From: CAYNFT01 sp964396535 | GTDB lineage: Bacteria; Chloroflexota; Dehalococcoidia; Dehalococcoidales; UBA2162 | Direction: 5' to 3' | DNA length: 27,378 bases | NCBI GenBank assembly: GCA_964396535.1 | Contig: CAYNFT010000019.1 | Span: forward strand, 1 to 27,378 | Shown: positions 1 to 8,350 of the stretch, piece by piece | How positions within the stretch are numbered: the stretch's first letter is position 1 | Layout of the letters: each line of letters opens with the position of its first letter | Notes under the pieces: model-generated | Seen by the model: the letters and a program-made list of their open reading frames with translations, nothing else | Told to the model about the DNA's origin: nothing | The model's database searches: none | Position numbers and translations under genes: made by a program

Positions 1-1
1 A

Positions 2-1945
2 CCAGCCCTTGATGCTGGGATGGTGACCTTCTTCGCTGAGGAAATCATTGAAGCCGTAAGGTATCTGGAACAGCCAGATTTTTATACTAAGCAGGAAGAT
101 ATTAGTGATAGTAACATCTGGTTGGGTGCTGCTGACGATGTAATCCTTCGGAAGAGAGGTATTGAGTTTGTAGATGGCACTGCTCCCGGATTTGCCGCTG
201 TACTTGGTGCTGCGCCTACCAGTGAGATAGCAGCACAAATAGCTCAGGAGCTCCAGCAGAAGAACCTGTATGTCTTTATGTCAGGCGAGTATAACGGAAA
301 GAGATTTTCTGAGCAGCTTGTGGAAGCAGGGGTGCAGATTGGTTGGCCAACCCGCCTGGTCTCCTTTGGACCTGATACCAGTGCCACGGTGTTTGCTGCT
401 GGCTTTGCCATCAGAGCAAGTTTTTCTTTCGGTGGCGTTGGGCCTGGGGAGTACAGAAAACACCTTATCTATAACAAGGACCGCATCTTTGCCTTTGCCC
501 TGCCTCTCGGCTATGTTACCGATGAGTGGTATGCCAATGCCGCCGGGGCAATAAACTTTGGCTTTCCTGTCATAGCCGATACACCAATACCGGAAGTCTT
601 ACCTACAGGAATCTGTACCTATGAACATGTCGTCTCCAATGTCCCACATGACCAGTTGGTGTCTAAAGCGATAGAGGTAAGGGGACTGAAGGTTACTGTA
701 GCTGAGGTACCAGTTCCGGTAGCCTTTGGTGCTGCCTTTGAGGGCGAGAGAGTCCGGGGCGAGGATATCTATTTAGAGACTGGTGGTGGCAGAACCCCAA
801 TGGTAGAGTGGGTTACCAGCAAGCCGATGGATGAAGTAGAGGATGGAAAGATTGAAGTCATTGGGCCTGAGATAACCGATATTCCTGCTGGTTCCAGACT
901 GCCCCTGGCTATAGCTGTTGAAGTCGCCGGCAGGGAGATGCAAGAGGACTACGAACCCATTCTGGAGCGACAGATTCACCATCTTATAAACTACGCTCAA
1001 GGGTCGATGCACATCGGGCAGAGGGATATCGCCTGGCTGCGAGTTAGCAAGCAGGCAGTAGAAAAGGGCTTCAAACTCTCGCATATCGGGACTATTCTCC
1101 ATGCCAAACTACATCAGGATTTCGGTCGAATATTTGATAAGATACAAATTAAGCTTTATACCGAAGAGGATAAAGTGAAAGAGATAGCAGAACAAGCCAA
1201 GGCAGTATATGGTGGTAGAGATGCCCGAATTGAGGGCATGACCGATGAAACCACAGACTTATACTATTCATGCACCCTGTGTCAGTCCTTTGCTCCGAGC
1301 CATGTATGCACCATTAGCCCGGAGAGAACAGGACTTTGTGGTTCCTATAACTGGATGGACTGTAAAGCTGCCTACGAGATTAACCCTACCGGACCTAATC
1401 AGCCGGTGGAGAAGGGGGAAACCATTGATGCCAAGCTTGGGCAGTGGAAAGGGGTAAACGAGTTTGTATTGAAGGCTTCCCGTGGCAAGATAGACCATTA
1501 TAACTTCTACAGTATAGTGAACGACCCCATGACCACCTGCGGCTGCTGTGAGTGCATTGCTGCTGTCCTTCCCCTGTGTAATGGGGTAATGACGGTAAAT
1601 CGTGAGTATACGGGAGAAACCCCCTGCGGGATGAAATTCACTACCCTGGCTGGAACTATCGGTGGTGGCCTGAGCACTCCCGGCTTTGTTGGTCATGGTA
1701 AGTATAATACCACCCAGAGGAAATTCATTCTTGGCGATGGTGGATTGTTAAGAATGGTCTGGATGCCCAAGAGCCTCAAGGAGGAGATTGGCGAGCGACT
1801 AAAGGCCAGGGCTGAGGAGATGGGTGTTCCCAACCTGCTAGATATGATTGCTGATGAGACAGTGGGTGTTACCGAGGAAGAGGTTCTTCCCTTCCTTGAG
1901 GAGAAGGGCCACCCTGCTCTTACCATGGACCCAATACTGGGCTAG
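2..1945 (+). CDS. acsB: CO dehydrogenase/acetyl-CoA synthase, acetyl-CoA synthase subunit (5' partial)
   Basis: This is the acetyl-CoA synthase of the Wood-Ljungdahl pathway, a cytoplasmic enzyme that joins CO, a methyl group from the corrinoid protein and CoA at the Ni-Ni-[4Fe-4S] A-cluster. The frame is open from base 2, so the first visible ATG (20) is internal; by comparison with the roughly 730-residue bacterial enzyme about 100 N-terminal residues lie outside the window. The A-cluster ligands are visible: CTLC at about 1271, a further Cys in SHVC, Cys in GLCG, and the CGC pair at 1538-1546. The C-terminus matches the family (EEKGHPALTMDPI). It is followed by acsC 89 bases downstream on the same strand. 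An oddity is two extra cysteines directly after the CGC pair (CGCCEC). Identification is near certain; only the N-terminus is unknown. Confidence 0.97.
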   Translation, partial: PALDAGMVTFFAEEIIEAVRYLEQPDFYTKQEDISDSNIWLGAADDVILRKRGIEFVDGTAPGFAAVLGAAPTSEIAAQIAQELQQKNLYVFMSGEYNGKRFSEQLVEAGVQIGWPTRLVSFGPDTSATVFAAGFAIRASFSFGGVGPGEYRKHLIYNKDRIFAFALPLGYVTDEWYANAAGAINFGFPVIADTPIPEVLPTGICTYEHVVSNVPHDQLVSKAIEVRGLKVTVAEVPVPVAFGAAFEGERVRGEDIYLETGGGRTPMVEWVTSKPMDEVEDGKIEVIGPEITDIPAGSRLPLAIAVEVAGREMQEDYEPILERQIHHLINYAQGSMHIGQRDIAWLRVSKQAVEKGFKLSHIGTILHAKLHQDFGRIFDKIQIKLYTEEDKVKEIAEQAKAVYGGRDARIEGMTDETTDLYYSCTLCQSFAPSHVCTISPERTGLCGSYNWMDCKAAYEINPTGPNQPVEKGETIDAKLGQWKGVNEFVLKASRGKIDHYNFYSIVNDPMTTCGCCECIAAVLPLCNGVMTVNREYTGETPCGMKFTTLAGTIGGGLSTPGFVGHGKYNTTQRKFILGDGGLLRMVWMPKSLKEEIGERLKARAEEMGVPNLLDMIADETVGVTEEEVLPFLEEKGHPALTMDPILG

Positions 1946-2034
1946 GGAAGGAGTTTTTCGAGCTGGCGGTAAAAAAATAATGGGCGATATTCCCATTCTT
2001 ACTGCAAGTAAAGTTTAGGAAGGGAGTTTGGAAA

Positions 2035-3381
2035 ATGGCACTTACTGGGATAGAGATATTTAAGTTGCTGCCCAAGACAAACTGTAAGGAGTGTGGGGTG
2101 CCTACCTGTCTTGCCTTTGCCATGAGCCTGGCTGCGGGGAAAGCAGAGCTAAGTGCTTGCCCCTATATATCTGACGAGGCAAAGGAGAAGTTACAAGAGG
2201 CATCAGCCCCCCCGATTAGACCAGTTACTATCGGCGTCGGCGATACCGCCGTAAAGGTTGGCGGCGAGACGGTTATGTTTCGCCATGAGAAAAGATTTGA
2301 GAATCCTCCTGGTATTGCCCTCCTTATCAAGGATACTATGGAAGACTCAGAAGTTGACGCCAGGTTGGAGAGGTTTAGACAGCTTCAGTATGAGAGGGTA
2401 GGTCTTAATCTCCGGCCTGATTTGATAGCAATAAAGGATGAGTCGGGAGACGCCGGCAAATTTGAGTCACTGGTCAATAAGGTAAAACAAAACAGTGATG
2501 GCGGCATTATTCTGATGAGCGATAGTCCTGATATTCTGGCTGCTGGTGTAAAGGCTTGCGCTGACCGAAAACCACTGATATACGCTGCTACCAAGGATAA
2601 TTTGGATAGTGTGGCTGCTTTAGCCAAGGAAAATTCATGCCCGGTAGCAGTAAAGGCTTCCGGTCTGGATGAGGCCGCTGACCTGACTACTAAATTAACC
2701 GAGGCAGGGGTAAATGACATTGTTATCGATTCCGGGTCAAGAACCGTTCGACAGGCATTTGAGGACCAGATAATCATCAGAAGCGCTGCCTTAACTAAAA
2801 AGTTTAGGCCGTTAGGCTTCCCCACCATTGTTTGTCCTTTCGAAATGACCGATAACCCAATGAAAGAGGCAGTAATTGCTTCCATGTTTATAGCTAAGTA
2901 TGGTGGCATTGTAGTGCTCTCTGATTTTCAGGGAGAAAGCCTCTTTCCTCTACTCGTGGAAAGACTGAACATCTATACCGACCCCCAGCGGCCGCTGGCA
3001 ACAACCGAGGGAATCTATGAGATTGGTGACCCTGGTGAAAATTCTCCAGTCCTTATTACGACTAATTTCTCACTCACCTACTTCCTTGTCTCCGGGGAAA
3101 TAGAGTCAAGCAAGATTCCCAGCTATCTTCTGGTTATGGATACCGAGGGGCTTTCGGTTATGACGGCATGGGCAGCCGGGAAATTTGTTGCCGATGCTAT
3201 TGGCCCCTTTGTTAAGAAGAGCGGAATTGAGGATAAGGTTAAGCATCGCAAGTTGATAATACCGGGGTATGCTGCTGCCGAGAGTGGTGGGTTAGAAGAA
3301 GAATTACCTGGTTGGGAGGTTCTGGTTGGCCCAAGAGAGGGAGCACACATAACGGCTTATCTGAAGGCATGGAGTCCATAA
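2035..3381 (+). CDS. acsC: Corrinoid iron-sulfur protein, large (gamma) subunit
   Basis: Large subunit of the corrinoid iron-sulfur protein, which carries the methyl group on cobalt from AcsE to acetyl-CoA synthase. The N-terminal [4Fe-4S] domain has Cys17, Cys20, Cys25 and Cys42 (start MALTGIEIFKLLPKTNCKEC), the same spacing as known AcsC. A TIM-barrel part and a C-terminal corrinoid-binding region fill the remaining length; 448 residues is normal for the family. The ATG at 2035 follows a purine-rich GGAAGGGAG stretch. It sits between acsB and acsE. The usual partner acsD (small subunit) is not in the window, so it is presumably upstream of the left edge or elsewhere. Confidence 0.96.
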   Translation: MALTGIEIFKLLPKTNCKECGVPTCLAFAMSLAAGKAELSACPYISDEAKEKLQEASAPPIRPVTIGVGDTAVKVGGETVMFRHEKRFENPPGIALLIKDTMEDSEVDARLERFRQLQYERVGLNLRPDLIAIKDESGDAGKFESLVNKVKQNSDGGIILMSDSPDILAAGVKACADRKPLIYAATKDNLDSVAALAKENSCPVAVKASGLDEAADLTTKLTEAGVNDIVIDSGSRTVRQAFEDQIIIRSAALTKKFRPLGFPTIVCPFEMTDNPMKEAVIASMFIAKYGGIVVLSDFQGESLFPLLVERLNIYTDPQRPLATTEGIYEIGDPGENSPVLITTNFSLTYFLVSGEIESSKIPSYLLVMDTEGLSVMTAWAAGKFVADAIGPFVKKSGIEDKVKHRKLIIPGYAAAESGGLEEELPGWEVLVGPREGAHITAYLKAWSP

Positions 3382-3491
3382 GCAAACCGCTGAAAAAACG
3401 TGTTTTTAGCGAAGTTAAAGTTGGTGGTGGGGAGTGGTTGGTTATGCTGAGAGTCGGAAGGACTTTTCAGCAGTCTTAGAAGGAGGAAAAG

Positions 3492-4367
3492 ATGATCCTT
3501 ATTGCGGAAAGCATTAATGTTATGTCCAAGACTCTCGGTCCAGCAATGAGGGAGAGGAAACCAAAACCTATTCAGGAAATGGCTAAGGCTGAGGCTGAAG
3601 CTGGAGCAGATTACCTCGATATAAATGTTGGTCCAGCGCGAAGAGCCGGGGATGAGATGATGGAATGGGTAGTCAACACAGTGCAGGAGGTCACAGACCT
3701 GCCATTATCGCTTGATACAACCAATCCGGTAGCTATGGAAGCTGGATTGAAGGCTTGTAAAAGCAGGGCTGTGATAAATTCTATCTCTCTAGCTAGGATG
3801 GAGGATGAGTTACCTTTTGTCCAGAAGTACGGCGCTGACTTTATTGGACTTTTGTGGGGGAGAGAGGGGATGCCTAGAGATGCTGACGAAAGGGCGATGA
3901 TAGCCGTTGAGCTTATGATGCAAGCCAATGGGATGGGTATCGCTAACAACAGTATCTGGTTTGACCCTATTGTTACCCCGGTAGTTAATATTGAGGCAAA
4001 CCAAGCCAAGCCGTGTCTGGAGTTTATGAGCACGCTAGAGGATGTTGTTCCAGGGTGTAAATCTGCGGTGGGCGTATCTAATGTCTCTAATGGTGCACCT
4101 ATTCACCTCAGGTCTATGCTTAATCGTACTTATTTGATAATGCTGATGAAGTATGGACTTCACTCAGCTATCGTCGATATCTTTGACACCGAACTGGTGA
4201 AGATAGCTAGGGGTGAGGTGCCGGAGATTGTTGACCTGGTGTATCGGGTAATGGATGGTGAGAAACCTGACCTTGCCTCGTTAAGTCACGAAGAAGTGGA
4301 ATATGTGAAAACGGTAAGGGTTCTTACCGGTGAATCGCTCTATTCCCATTCCTGGCTTGAGATATAA
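3492..4367 (+). CDS. acsE: Methyltetrahydrofolate:corrinoid iron-sulfur protein methyltransferase
   Basis: Transfers the methyl group from methyl-tetrahydrofolate to the cobalt of the corrinoid iron-sulfur protein. The protein is a single pterin-binding (DHPS-like) TIM barrel of 291 residues: an N-terminal AESIN strand, the DINVGPA pterin motif near residue 44, LDTTNP near 75, a WFDPIV strand near 156 and SNVSNG near 196 that carries the Asn proposed to assist N5 protonation in this family. Start ATG follows a good AAGGAGGA ribosome site. The 110-base gap from acsC holds only a weak hairpin. The next gene starts 21 bases downstream. The pterin-binding fold is shared with other corrinoid methyltransferases (e.g. 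MtrH-like), but context fixes AcsE. Confidence 0.93.
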   Translation: MILIAESINVMSKTLGPAMRERKPKPIQEMAKAEAEAGADYLDINVGPARRAGDEMMEWVVNTVQEVTDLPLSLDTTNPVAMEAGLKACKSRAVINSISLARMEDELPFVQKYGADFIGLLWGREGMPRDADERAMIAVELMMQANGMGIANNSIWFDPIVTPVVNIEANQAKPCLEFMSTLEDVVPGCKSAVGVSNVSNGAPIHLRSMLNRTYLIMLMKYGLHSAIVDIFDTELVKIARGEVPEIVDLVYRVMDGEKPDLASLSHEEVEYVKTVRVLTGESLYSHSWLEI

Positions 4368-4388
4368 AACCAGCGTTTTAGTGGGCAA

Positions 4389-5066
4389 ATGGATAACATC
4401 ACGGTAACAGTAAATGGTTCTCAACTAACCGGACGTGAGGGTATGACCATACTTGAGGTCGCCCTAGAAAACGGCATAGACATTCCTACCCTATGCTATA
4501 TACCAGAGTTGTCCCCTACCGGGGCTTGTCGTATGTGCGTAGTTGAGGTAGAAGGCTCAAGAACTCTGGTAGGTTCCTGTCATACCCCAATTACCGAGGG
4601 CATGGTTATCTATACCCATTCCCCCAAGGTTCTAGAAACTCGCAAAGTGATAGTGGAACTTCTGCTTGCCAGTCACTGTGGTTCCTGCTTTATGTGTGAA
4701 AAGGCAAATATATGTGAGCTGCGCAAGATTGCTGCCGAACTGGAAGTAGGACTCCCCCGATTTCAGGTGAAGAGACGTTATTACCCTGTAGAGGACGTAA
4801 GCCCTTATATCGTCCGAGATTTATCCAAGTGTATCCTATGCCGGAAATGTATTAGGGTTTGTAATGAGATAGCCAAGCAGAATGTGTTTGGCATGGCTTA
4901 TCGAGGTTTCAATTCCAAGGTTATAGTCGATTTTGACCAACCAATAGATAAGGATGTTTGCCGGGATTGCGATGTCTGTATTCAATATTGTCCAACGGGA
5001 GCATTAAGCAAACCGAAGAAAATAGGCGAAGAAAAGAAAGGAAAGCCGCTGGTCATAACCAGTTGA
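4389..5066 (+). CDS. HoxU/NuoG-N-like iron-sulfur protein (2Fe-2S plus 4Fe-4S clusters)
   Basis: Electron-transfer subunit equivalent to the N-terminal part of NuoG or to HoxU of NAD-linked hydrogenases; 225 residues, with no catalytic molybdopterin or hydrogenase domain. Domains in order: plant-type [2Fe-2S] ferredoxin (Cys36, Cys47, Cys50, Cys64); the His-Cys3 [4Fe-4S] motif with exact H-x3-C-x2-C-x5-C spacing (His96, Cys100, Cys103, Cys109); then a two-cluster ferredoxin domain (Cys148/151/154/158 and Cys191/194/197/201). It precedes NuoE- and NuoF-like genes in the same operon, so it probably wires NADH-reduced flavin to a partner enzyme. With no hydrogenase or formate dehydrogenase large subunit in the window and metV-metF next door, the likely partner is methylene-THF reductase (inference). 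Confidence 0.9.
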   Translation: MDNITVTVNGSQLTGREGMTILEVALENGIDIPTLCYIPELSPTGACRMCVVEVEGSRTLVGSCHTPITEGMVIYTHSPKVLETRKVIVELLLASHCGSCFMCEKANICELRKIAAELEVGLPRFQVKRRYYPVEDVSPYIVRDLSKCILCRKCIRVCNEIAKQNVFGMAYRGFNSKVIVDFDQPIDKDVCRDCDVCIQYCPTGALSKPKKIGEEKKGKPLVITS

Positions 5067-5088
5067 TTACCTGGTTACTAAGGAGAAG

Positions 5089-5535
5089 ATGAATAGAAAT
5101 CAGGAGACAGCCTCTTTTCAGGGTAAAAACCATGAGAATCTGCTGGTACTGTTAAAAGAGGCGCAAAGTAAGTTTGGCTACGTATCTGAAGAATCTATCT
5201 CTGAGATAACCCAGTCCTTGGGTATCCCTGTAAGTGAGGTATATGGAGTAGCTACCTTTTACTCTTTCCTCGCTACCAAACCACTGGGCAGGAATGTAAT
5301 CAGGATCTGTAAAAGCCTTCCCTGCTATCTTAAAAACTCCCGGATGATAATTGAAAGCATAGAAGATAAGCTTGGCATAAAACCCGGTGAAACCACTTCT
5401 GATGGTAAATTTTCCCTTGAATTAACAAATTGTATTGGTGCCTGTGATAAAGCTCCGGCAATGCTGATTAATAATGATGTCCATGTTAATCTGACGCCGA
5501 GCAAAATATCACAGATTTTAGATTCATATGAGTAA
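5089..5535 (+). CDS. NuoE-like thioredoxin-fold [2Fe-2S] subunit
   Basis: The 24-kDa/NuoE/HoxE-type ferredoxin subunit that partners the NADH-binding flavoprotein. 148 residues: an N-terminal helical bundle (residues 15-60, with the family's VPVSEVYGVATFYSF-like stretch), then a thioredoxin-fold [2Fe-2S] domain with Cys74, Cys79, Cys115 and Cys119, the classical C-x4-C ... C-x3-C pattern. Start ATG has a clear AAGGAG site. It lies 22 bases after the HoxU-like gene and 20 bases before the NuoF-like gene, the canonical order of NADH-module genes. Homologues serve complex I, NAD-reducing hydrogenases and electron-bifurcating hydrogenase or formate dehydrogenase complexes, so the gene alone does not tell the final acceptor. 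Confidence 0.92.
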   Translation: MNRNQETASFQGKNHENLLVLLKEAQSKFGYVSEESISEITQSLGIPVSEVYGVATFYSFLATKPLGRNVIRICKSLPCYLKNSRMIIESIEDKLGIKPGETTSDGKFSLELTNCIGACDKAPAMLINNDVHVNLTPSKISQILDSYE

Positions 5536-5555
5536 AGATACGTAGGTGATTATCG

Positions 5556-6773
5556 GTGTCAGAGAAACGGATTGTCTTAAAGAACTGTGAGGTTATTGAC
5601 CCCAGGGATATAGCTACCTATTTGGATAGGGATGGTTTTAAGGCGTGGGAAAAGGCGCGGGATGATATGACGCCCGAGCAGGTAATAGGGGAGTTGAAAG
5701 ATTCGGGTCTGAGGGGTAGGGGAGGGGCTGGATTTCCCTGTGGATTGAAATGGGAGATGGCCAGAGAAGCCCCCGGGGATGAGAAATATGTTATCTGTAA
5801 TGCTGACGAAGGTGAGGTTGGGACGTTTAAGGACAGGTATATTCTGGAGAATGACCCGTTCACCCTGATTGAGGGGATAGCAATTGCCGCTTATGCCATT
5901 GGCGCTAAGCAGAGTTATATTTACCTGCGAGCTGAATACCATTACCTGCTGGATGTACTGACGAACGCCATTGCTCAAGCTAGAGAAAGGGGATTTTTAA
6001 AACACGTAGATATTAATGTTCGTGAAGGTGCTGGTGCTTATATATGCGGTGAGGAGTCCGCATTAATGGATTCTATTGAGGGAAAGCGGGGAGAAGTTCG
6101 CTATCGACCTCCATTTCCGCCAACTAAAGGGTTGTGGCAAAGTCCAACCACCATCAATAACGTAGAAAGCCTGATGAATATCGCTCAAATTATCCTTAAT
6201 GGAGCTGGTTGGTTCAATCAAATAGGGACAGAGCGGAGCAAGGGCACCAAGGTTTTCTCAGTAAGTGGGGATGTAGAAAAACCAGGCGTATATGAATTAG
6301 CCCTGGGTAGCCCGTTAAGAGAACTAGTTATGGATTTAGCCCTGGCCGAAAGGGTTAAGATGGTTCAAATAGGTGGTGCCACGGGCAGAATTGTACCTTA
6401 TGAAACGATAGATACTCCGCTGTCTTTTGAGACTATTCTCGGTGCTGGAGCCATAACCGTGTTTAATGAGAGCCGGGACGTGATAGACATCGTTTATAGA
6501 ACTACAGAGTTTCTCGCTGAAGAGAGTTGTGGCAAATGTTCCCCTTGCCGGGAAGGAACTGAAGCGATGGTTGAAATCATGGAGAGGTTCTCCAGAGGGG
6601 AGGGCGAGGAGAAGGATATTAGATTATTAGAGGAATTATCGGAGGCTATGATGCTCTCCTCTCTATGCGGGCTGGGGCAGGCTGCGCCTAATCCGGTAAT
6701 TGATACTTTAAGATATTTTAGAGATGATTATGATAGTCGAATCAAACAAAAGCAAGGTGGTACAGTGTTATGA
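5556..6773 (+). CDS. NuoF-like NADH-binding FMN/[4Fe-4S] subunit
   Basis: The NADH-oxidising (or bifurcating) flavoprotein of the module. 405 residues: FMN-binding glycine-rich loop GLRGRGGAGFP (51-61), NADH/FMN region GAGAYICGEESAL (158-170), SLBB domain around 230-300, and a C-terminal [4Fe-4S] domain with Cys325, Cys328, Cys331 and Cys371 (ESCGKCSPCREG and SLCGLGQ). Starts with GTG at 5556, preceded by AGGTGAT. It lacks the extra N-terminal thioredoxin-like and C-terminal 2x[4Fe-4S] domains of HydB/HylB-type bifurcating subunits, so it resembles NuoF/HoxF core. Its last codons overlap the start of metV (ATGA, 6770-6773), which implies translational coupling with methylene-THF reductase subunits. 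Confidence 0.93.
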   Translation: MSEKRIVLKNCEVIDPRDIATYLDRDGFKAWEKARDDMTPEQVIGELKDSGLRGRGGAGFPCGLKWEMAREAPGDEKYVICNADEGEVGTFKDRYILENDPFTLIEGIAIAAYAIGAKQSYIYLRAEYHYLLDVLTNAIAQARERGFLKHVDINVREGAGAYICGEESALMDSIEGKRGEVRYRPPFPPTKGLWQSPTTINNVESLMNIAQIILNGAGWFNQIGTERSKGTKVFSVSGDVEKPGVYELALGSPLRELVMDLALAERVKMVQIGGATGRIVPYETIDTPLSFETILGAGAITVFNESRDVIDIVYRTTEFLAEESCGKCSPCREGTEAMVEIMERFSRGEGEEKDIRLLEELSEAMMLSSLCGLGQAAPNPVIDTLRYFRDDYDSRIKQKQGGTVL

Positions 6774-7423
6774 TAACAATTACTGAACAAAAACCATTTG
6801 AAGAGGTTATAAAGAATATAGACCGTTATCAAAAGGTATATATCATTGGCTGTGGCACTTGCGCCACCATGCTGCACACTGGTGGGAAATCTGAAGTTTT
6901 AGCCATGAAAGACGAACTTGAAGCGGCTGGTAAAAAGGTTACTGGATGGATGGTAATTCCTACAGCTTGCGATGCCCTCACCAGGGAGGCTCTGGCGGAA
7001 AACGCCGAGGATATTGATATAGCTGATTGTATCCTGGTGATGGCCTGTGCCTTCGGGGTACAAACGGTTAGCCTCTATTCTGATAAGCCAGTGTATCCAG
7101 CATTGGATACCCTATTTATAGGTAAGGAGGATAGCCCGGGTCATTTTGCCGAGATTTGCATGCAATGTGGCGAGTGTGTACTTGGCCAGTATGCGGGTAT
7201 TTGTCCAATGACCCAGTGTGCCAAGGGGTTGTTGAATGGCCCGTGCGGAGGTTCTAAGGACGGTAAGTGCGAGCAAGAGCCTGAGCATGACTGTGCCTGG
7301 GTTTTGATATACGAGCGGTTGAAAAGACTGGGTAAACTGGACGAGATAAAGGAATTCGTTCCCCCAAAGGATTACAACAAGATGAAAAGGCAACGCCAGA
7401 TAGAGGTTGCCCCTCTTGAGTAA
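6770..7423 (+). CDS. metV: Methylene-tetrahydrofolate reductase iron-sulfur/zinc subunit MetV
   Basis: MetV is the accessory subunit of acetogen-type methylene-THF reductase, bridging MetF to its electron donor. 217 residues; N-terminal Rossmann-like part with Cys28 and Cys31 in IIGCGTC, and a cysteine-rich C-terminal part with Cys130, 133, 136, 145, 150, 159, 167 and 175 (CMQCGEC, CPMTQC, GPCGG), the MTHFR-C-type [4Fe-4S]/Zn domain. The ATG overlaps the NuoF-like stop by 4 bp. metF follows 34 bases later. In Moorella-type systems MetVF associates with HdrCBA-MvhD, and in Acetobacterium with RnfC2; here the immediate neighbour is a NuoEF/HoxU module, suggesting NADH as donor (inference). Confidence 0.92.
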   Translation: MITITEQKPFEEVIKNIDRYQKVYIIGCGTCATMLHTGGKSEVLAMKDELEAAGKKVTGWMVIPTACDALTREALAENAEDIDIADCILVMACAFGVQTVSLYSDKPVYPALDTLFIGKEDSPGHFAEICMQCGECVLGQYAGICPMTQCAKGLLNGPCGGSKDGKCEQEPEHDCAWVLIYERLKRLGKLDEIKEFVPPKDYNKMKRQRQIEVAPLE

Positions 7424-7457
7424 CGTAGAATAACTGGCTGGAAGGAGAGGGCTTAAA

Positions 7458-8333
7458 ATGAGCTTGAAATCAGTCTTGGAGGGGGGGAAGTTTGTAATTA
7501 CTTGTGAGGTTGGACCGCTGAAGGGAACCGACACTACAGAGATAATTGAGGCGGCTGAGCTTTTACGGGGGAGGGTGGATGCAGCCAATGTTACTGACCA
7601 ACAAAGCTCAGTGATGAGGCTTGGCTCACTGGCTACCAGCCACTTGCTGAAAGATAGAGGGCTTGAGCCCATATTCCAGGTGACCTGTCGAGATAGAAAC
7701 CGGATAGCGTTACAATCAGACCTGCTGAGCGCCTATGTCCTGGGAATTGAAAATGTCTTGGCTATTACTGGTGATTTGCCTTCACTCGGTGACCATCCTC
7801 AGGCCAAGCCAGTTTACGATTTGGATTCAGTGCAGCTTCTCTGGGTAATAAGCAGGTTAAACGAAGGCTATGATATGGTTGGAAATGAGCTTGCGGGGAA
7901 GCCTAATTTGTTCCCCGGGGCGGTAGTAAATCCCGGGGCTGATACCGAGGCTAGCCTTGAACTACAGCTTATCAAAATGGAGAAAAAAGTTAATGCCGGA
8001 GCCAGGTTTTTTCAAACTCAGGCTATTTATGATATCGACAGCTTTGTCAAATTCATGAAGAGAGTTGAGGGGTTCAAAGTACCTGTCTTGGCTGGAATAA
8101 TACCCCTGAAATCGGTTGGTATGGCTCGATTTATGAATAGGAGTGTAGCCGGTGTCTTTGTACCTGAGGGGCTGATTAAGAAAATGGCTGATGCTGAAAA
8201 TAAAACCCAGACCGGCATACAGATTGCGGCTGACCTGATTAAGCAGCTCAAAGGCGTTTGTCAGGGGGTACATATTATGGCTATTGGCTGGGAGAAAAAG
8301 GTGCCCCAGATACTGGATATGGCTGGACTTTAA
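7458..8333 (+). CDS. metF: Methylenetetrahydrofolate reductase catalytic subunit
   Basis: Reduces 5,10-methylene-THF to 5-methyl-THF with FAD, the last step of the methyl branch before AcsE. A single TIM barrel of 291 residues, the usual length for MetF. Visible family marks: CEVGPLKG (16-23) with the Glu that acts as general acid in the E. coli enzyme, AANVTDQQ (around 42), AITGDLPSLGDHP (about 101-113) with the conserved Asp near the flavin, and FFQTQAIYD (about 188). A strong GGAAGGAGAGG ribosome site precedes the ATG. It ends 17 bases before the preferred start of the DUF3786 gene. Confidence 0.94.
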   Translation: MSLKSVLEGGKFVITCEVGPLKGTDTTEIIEAAELLRGRVDAANVTDQQSSVMRLGSLATSHLLKDRGLEPIFQVTCRDRNRIALQSDLLSAYVLGIENVLAITGDLPSLGDHPQAKPVYDLDSVQLLWVISRLNEGYDMVGNELAGKPNLFPGAVVNPGADTEASLELQLIKMEKKVNAGARFFQTQAIYDIDSFVKFMKRVEGFKVPVLAGIIPLKSVGMARFMNRSVAGVFVPEGLIKKMADAENKTQTGIQIAADLIKQLKGVCQGVHIMAIGWEKKVPQILDMAGL

Positions 8334-8350
8334 AAGAATATAGTTGCCTT

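Noticed and set aside
1268..1696. 142-residue minus-strand open frame
   Set aside because: It overlaps the A-cluster part of acsB and has no own ribosome site or recognisable motif.
2385..2909. 174-residue open frame on the minus strand
   Set aside because: It lies wholly inside acsC, which has clear family motifs, and its translation shows no domain; it is a shadow frame.
3388..3411. Hairpin CGCT-A5...T5-AGCG between acsC and acsE
   Set aside because: The stem has a bulge and weak A-T pairs and no T-tract outside it; it is not convincing as a terminator inside an operon.
8258..8350. Longer start for the DUF3786 gene
   Set aside because: It would overlap metF by 76 bases and adds a Gly/Tyr-rich stretch that reads like the metF sequence out of frame; ATG 8351 is more natural.
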